Source: CAVTWD01 sp963738325 (GTDB lineage: Bacteria > Actinomycetota > Acidimicrobiia > Acidimicrobiales > Ilumatobacteraceae). From it: 16,077 nt of DNA. Positions 14,755 through 16,077 of the stretch are shown piece by piece; position 1 is the stretch's first letter; the number at the start of each line of letters is the position of its first letter. Both the position numbers and the translations under genes were made by a program. Location of the stretch: the NCBI GenBank assembly GCA_963738325.1, contig CAVTWD010000021.1, forward strand, positions 1-16,077. The letters are read 5' to 3'. The notes below the pieces were generated by a model. The model saw only the letters and a program-made list of their open reading frames with translations. It searched no databases and was not told the DNA's origin.

Positions 14755-14785
14755 GCGGCGCGACCGTCTGGCCCGCTGACGTCAG
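14754..14785. terminator. Weak hairpin and CTGACGTCAG palindrome at convergent ends
   Basis: AGCGG (14754-14758) pairs with CCGCT (14773-14777) across the 27-nt gap between the AraC-type stop (14752-14754) and the serine hydrolase stop (14782-14784). The 10-bp palindrome CTGACGTCAG (14776-14785) contains the latter stop, and CCGCT-G-AGCGG (14748-14758) contains the former. The stem is shorter than at the other convergent junctions. Confidence 0.3.
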
Positions 14786-15985
14786 TCGGGAAACGCCGCG
14801 TACGTGGCGGTCCAGAAGTCCTCGCACACGGGCGGTGGAGCCGGGGACGACCACACCTGGTTCGTCAGGATGATGCCGGTCAGGTCCTCGGCCGGATCGT
14901 TGTGCCACGAGCTGCCCAAGCCGCCATCCCACCCGTACGTGCCGACGGAGGCCGTCGGGCGACGTCCGCCGGACGTGCACCCCGACGCCGAACCCCCAGC
15001 CGAGCCGCCCGTGAGGTCGATGGTGGCCGCCTCCCGCTGCGCGTCGGTCAGCTGGTTGGTCGTCATCGTCTCCACCGCGGGCGGGAGAGGAGTGCGCCGA
15101 CCCCGGTAGCTCCCGCGCCCCAGCAGGAGCTCGGCGAACAGCCCGGTAGTCGGTCACCGTCGAGACGAGCCCGGCGCCACCGGACGGGAAGGCCGGGGCG
15201 CGGCTCCACTCGCCGTCGGCCGGGTCGAAGACCGGCACGGCTCCCGCTCGCAGGATCGTTCCAGTAGCAAGGACCGAAGCGGGCGAGGTCGGCGGCCGGC
15301 ACGGCGAAGCCGGTGTCGCGCATGCCCAACGGCTCGAAGATGCGCTCCTGCAGGACGGTGCCGAGCGGCTGCCCGGCCGCCCGGGCCACCAGGACGCCGA
15401 GGACGTCGGCGCTCGTGTGGTACAGCCACCTGGTCCCGGGCTGGTACTCGAGCGGTAGGGGGCTGACCAGGCGCATCCACTCGTCCGGCTCGGGCGGACC
15501 GGCCGGGCGGGGCGGGCCGACGCCCAGAGCCGAGCTCGGCCATCGCTGCGAGCACCGGCTGGGGTGTCGAGAAGCTGAAGTCCATGCCCCAACCGAGGCG
15601 GAACGTGAGCAGGTCGCGCAGCGTGACGGGGCGGTGGGCGGGGACGGTCTCGTCGAGCGGGCCGTCCGGGCCGGGCGAGCACCTGCCGGTCGGCCAGCTC
15701 GGGCAGCCACTCGTCGACCGGCTCGTCCAGTCGCAACCTGCACTCGTCGACGAGGATCAGCGCGGCGACAGCGGTCACGGGCTTCGTCATCGACGAGATG
15801 CGGAAGATGGTGTCCTCGGCGACCGGCGGGCCACCGCCGGCTTCGAGCGTGCCGGCCACGCCGCGGCGGACCTCACCCCGTCGGGCGACGAGCCACGACA
15901 AACCGACGACGCCGCCGCCGTCGACGTGGCCGCCGACGACCTCCTCCAGCCGCTTGATCCCGTCCGTGGTGAACGCGGCGCTCAC
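14782..15985 (-). CDS. Serine hydrolase, class C beta-lactamase/esterase family (frameshifted)
   Basis: Beta-lactamase (PF00144) fold protein of about 401 aa. From GTG 15985: AAFTTDGIKRLEEVVGGHVD, GVVGLSWLVARRGEVRRGVAG, then FRISSMTKPVTAVAAL with the SxxK motif (SMTK, residues 65-68), LVDECRLRLDEPVDEWLPEL, WLYHTSADVLGVLVARAAG (Tyr-x-Ser-type second motif YHTS), QERIFEPLGMRDTGFAVPAADL, and the C-terminal GTYGWDGGLGSSWHNDP where family members place the third active-site motif, ending FWTATYAAFPD. Frame changes are several between about 15680 and 15070. GTG 15985 is preferred over ATG 16006 because AAGGAGGT (plus-strand ACCTCCTT, 15990-15997) sits just before it. No signal peptide is seen, so a cytoplasmic esterase/peptidase-type hydrolase (EstB-like) is more likely than a secreted resistance enzyme. 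Confidence 0.83.
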
Positions 15986-15989
15986 GGCG

Positions 15990-15997
15990 ACCTCCTT
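15990..15997 (-). promoter_or_regulatory. Shine-Dalgarno AAGGAGGT deciding the serine hydrolase start
   Basis: On the minus strand AAGGAGGT is a near-complete anti-16S match, 4 nt before the GTG at 15985. It lies inside the longer alternative reading from ATG 16006, which argues for the GTG start. Confidence 0.6.
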
Positions 15998-16006
15998 GCT
16001 CGACAT

Positions 16007-16077
16007 TGGTGCTGACGTCCGGCAACGGTCGGGCTCATCGGGCCCGCCGAACTGACGGCGATGGCGCGCCACCTGGC
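16007..16077. other. Right-edge region upstream of the serine hydrolase
   Basis: The last 71 nt contain no recognisable gene fragment or promoter element that I can support; an open minus-strand frame through it is only an upstream extension of the hydrolase frame without family character. Confidence 0.4.

Noticed and set aside
14776..14785. CTGACGTCAG (CRE-like palindrome)
   Set aside because: It lies at a convergent junction covering a stop codon, not in a promoter; it is more simply part of a weak terminator structure.
14783..15985. Secreted beta-lactamase antibiotic-resistance gene
   Set aside because: No signal peptide is visible, and the motifs (SMTK, YHTS, GWDGGLG) fit the broad serine hydrolase/EstB-like group; resistance cannot be claimed.
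1..16077. CRISPR array, tRNA, rRNA, integrase/transposase genes
   Set aside because: I looked for regularly spaced repeats, cloverleaf-type sequences and recombinase motifs and found none.

Overview
The window is very GC-rich bacterial chromosomal DNA. It uses GTG starts often, and its families are typical of high-GC Actinomycetota: a TIGR03084-type metal-binding protein, a PrmC-related methyltransferase with a VPYVP motif, a secretory LIP-type lipase, and a divergent polysaccharide deacetylase paired with a YncE-like propeller. An Acidimicrobiia-like or other deep actinobacterial origin is plausible but unproven. I see no rRNA, tRNA, CRISPR array, prophage or intact insertion sequence.

The dominant feature is that almost every gene changes reading frame, some many times, while conserved family sequence continues on both sides of each change. 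Only the MtfA-like peptidase is cleanly intact. The even spread across unrelated housekeeping and accessory families points to uncorrected single-base indels in a draft or long-read assembly rather than real gene decay. The gene boundaries below are therefore those of reconstructed genes spanning several frames, not of single open frames.

Layout: (1) 4-774 (+) TIGR03084-family protein, converging on 813-2079 (-) secretory lipase. (2) 2196-2925 and 2980-3767 (+), two SAM-dependent methyltransferases, the second PrmC-related, converging on 3879-4344 (-), a PNPOx-like flavin protein. (3) 4495-6819 (+), a two-module FtsX-type ABC permease without an adjacent ATPase. (4) A three-gene minus-strand cluster: YncE-like lipoprotein (9778-8523), polysaccharide deacetylase-like protein starting 2 nt later (8520-7680), and MtfA-like peptidase (7615-6851). 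(5) A 355-nt gap with short repeats and a perfect 9-bp inverted repeat, then 10134-10500 (+) VOC protein and 10603-10896 (-) small ABM-like monooxygenase. (6) 11028-11716 (+) YkgJ-type cysteine-cluster protein, converging on 13486-11763 (-) DHA2-type MFS exporter. (7) 13927-13543 (-) VOC protein upstream of the exporter, divergent from 14019-14754 (+) AraC-type regulator. (8) 15985-14782 (-) class C beta-lactamase-like serine hydrolase.

The most coherent functional unit is AraC regulator / VOC protein / MFS exporter. Its divergent intergenic region holds a perfect 17-bp palindrome plus a third half-site exactly 21 bp (two helical turns) from the first, which looks like the regulator's operator. 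A second architectural theme is that all six convergent gene junctions carry a GC-rich inverted repeat without a T-tract. In two of them both stop codons lie in the mirrored arms. The window is otherwise ordinary; I found no convincing new multi-gene system.
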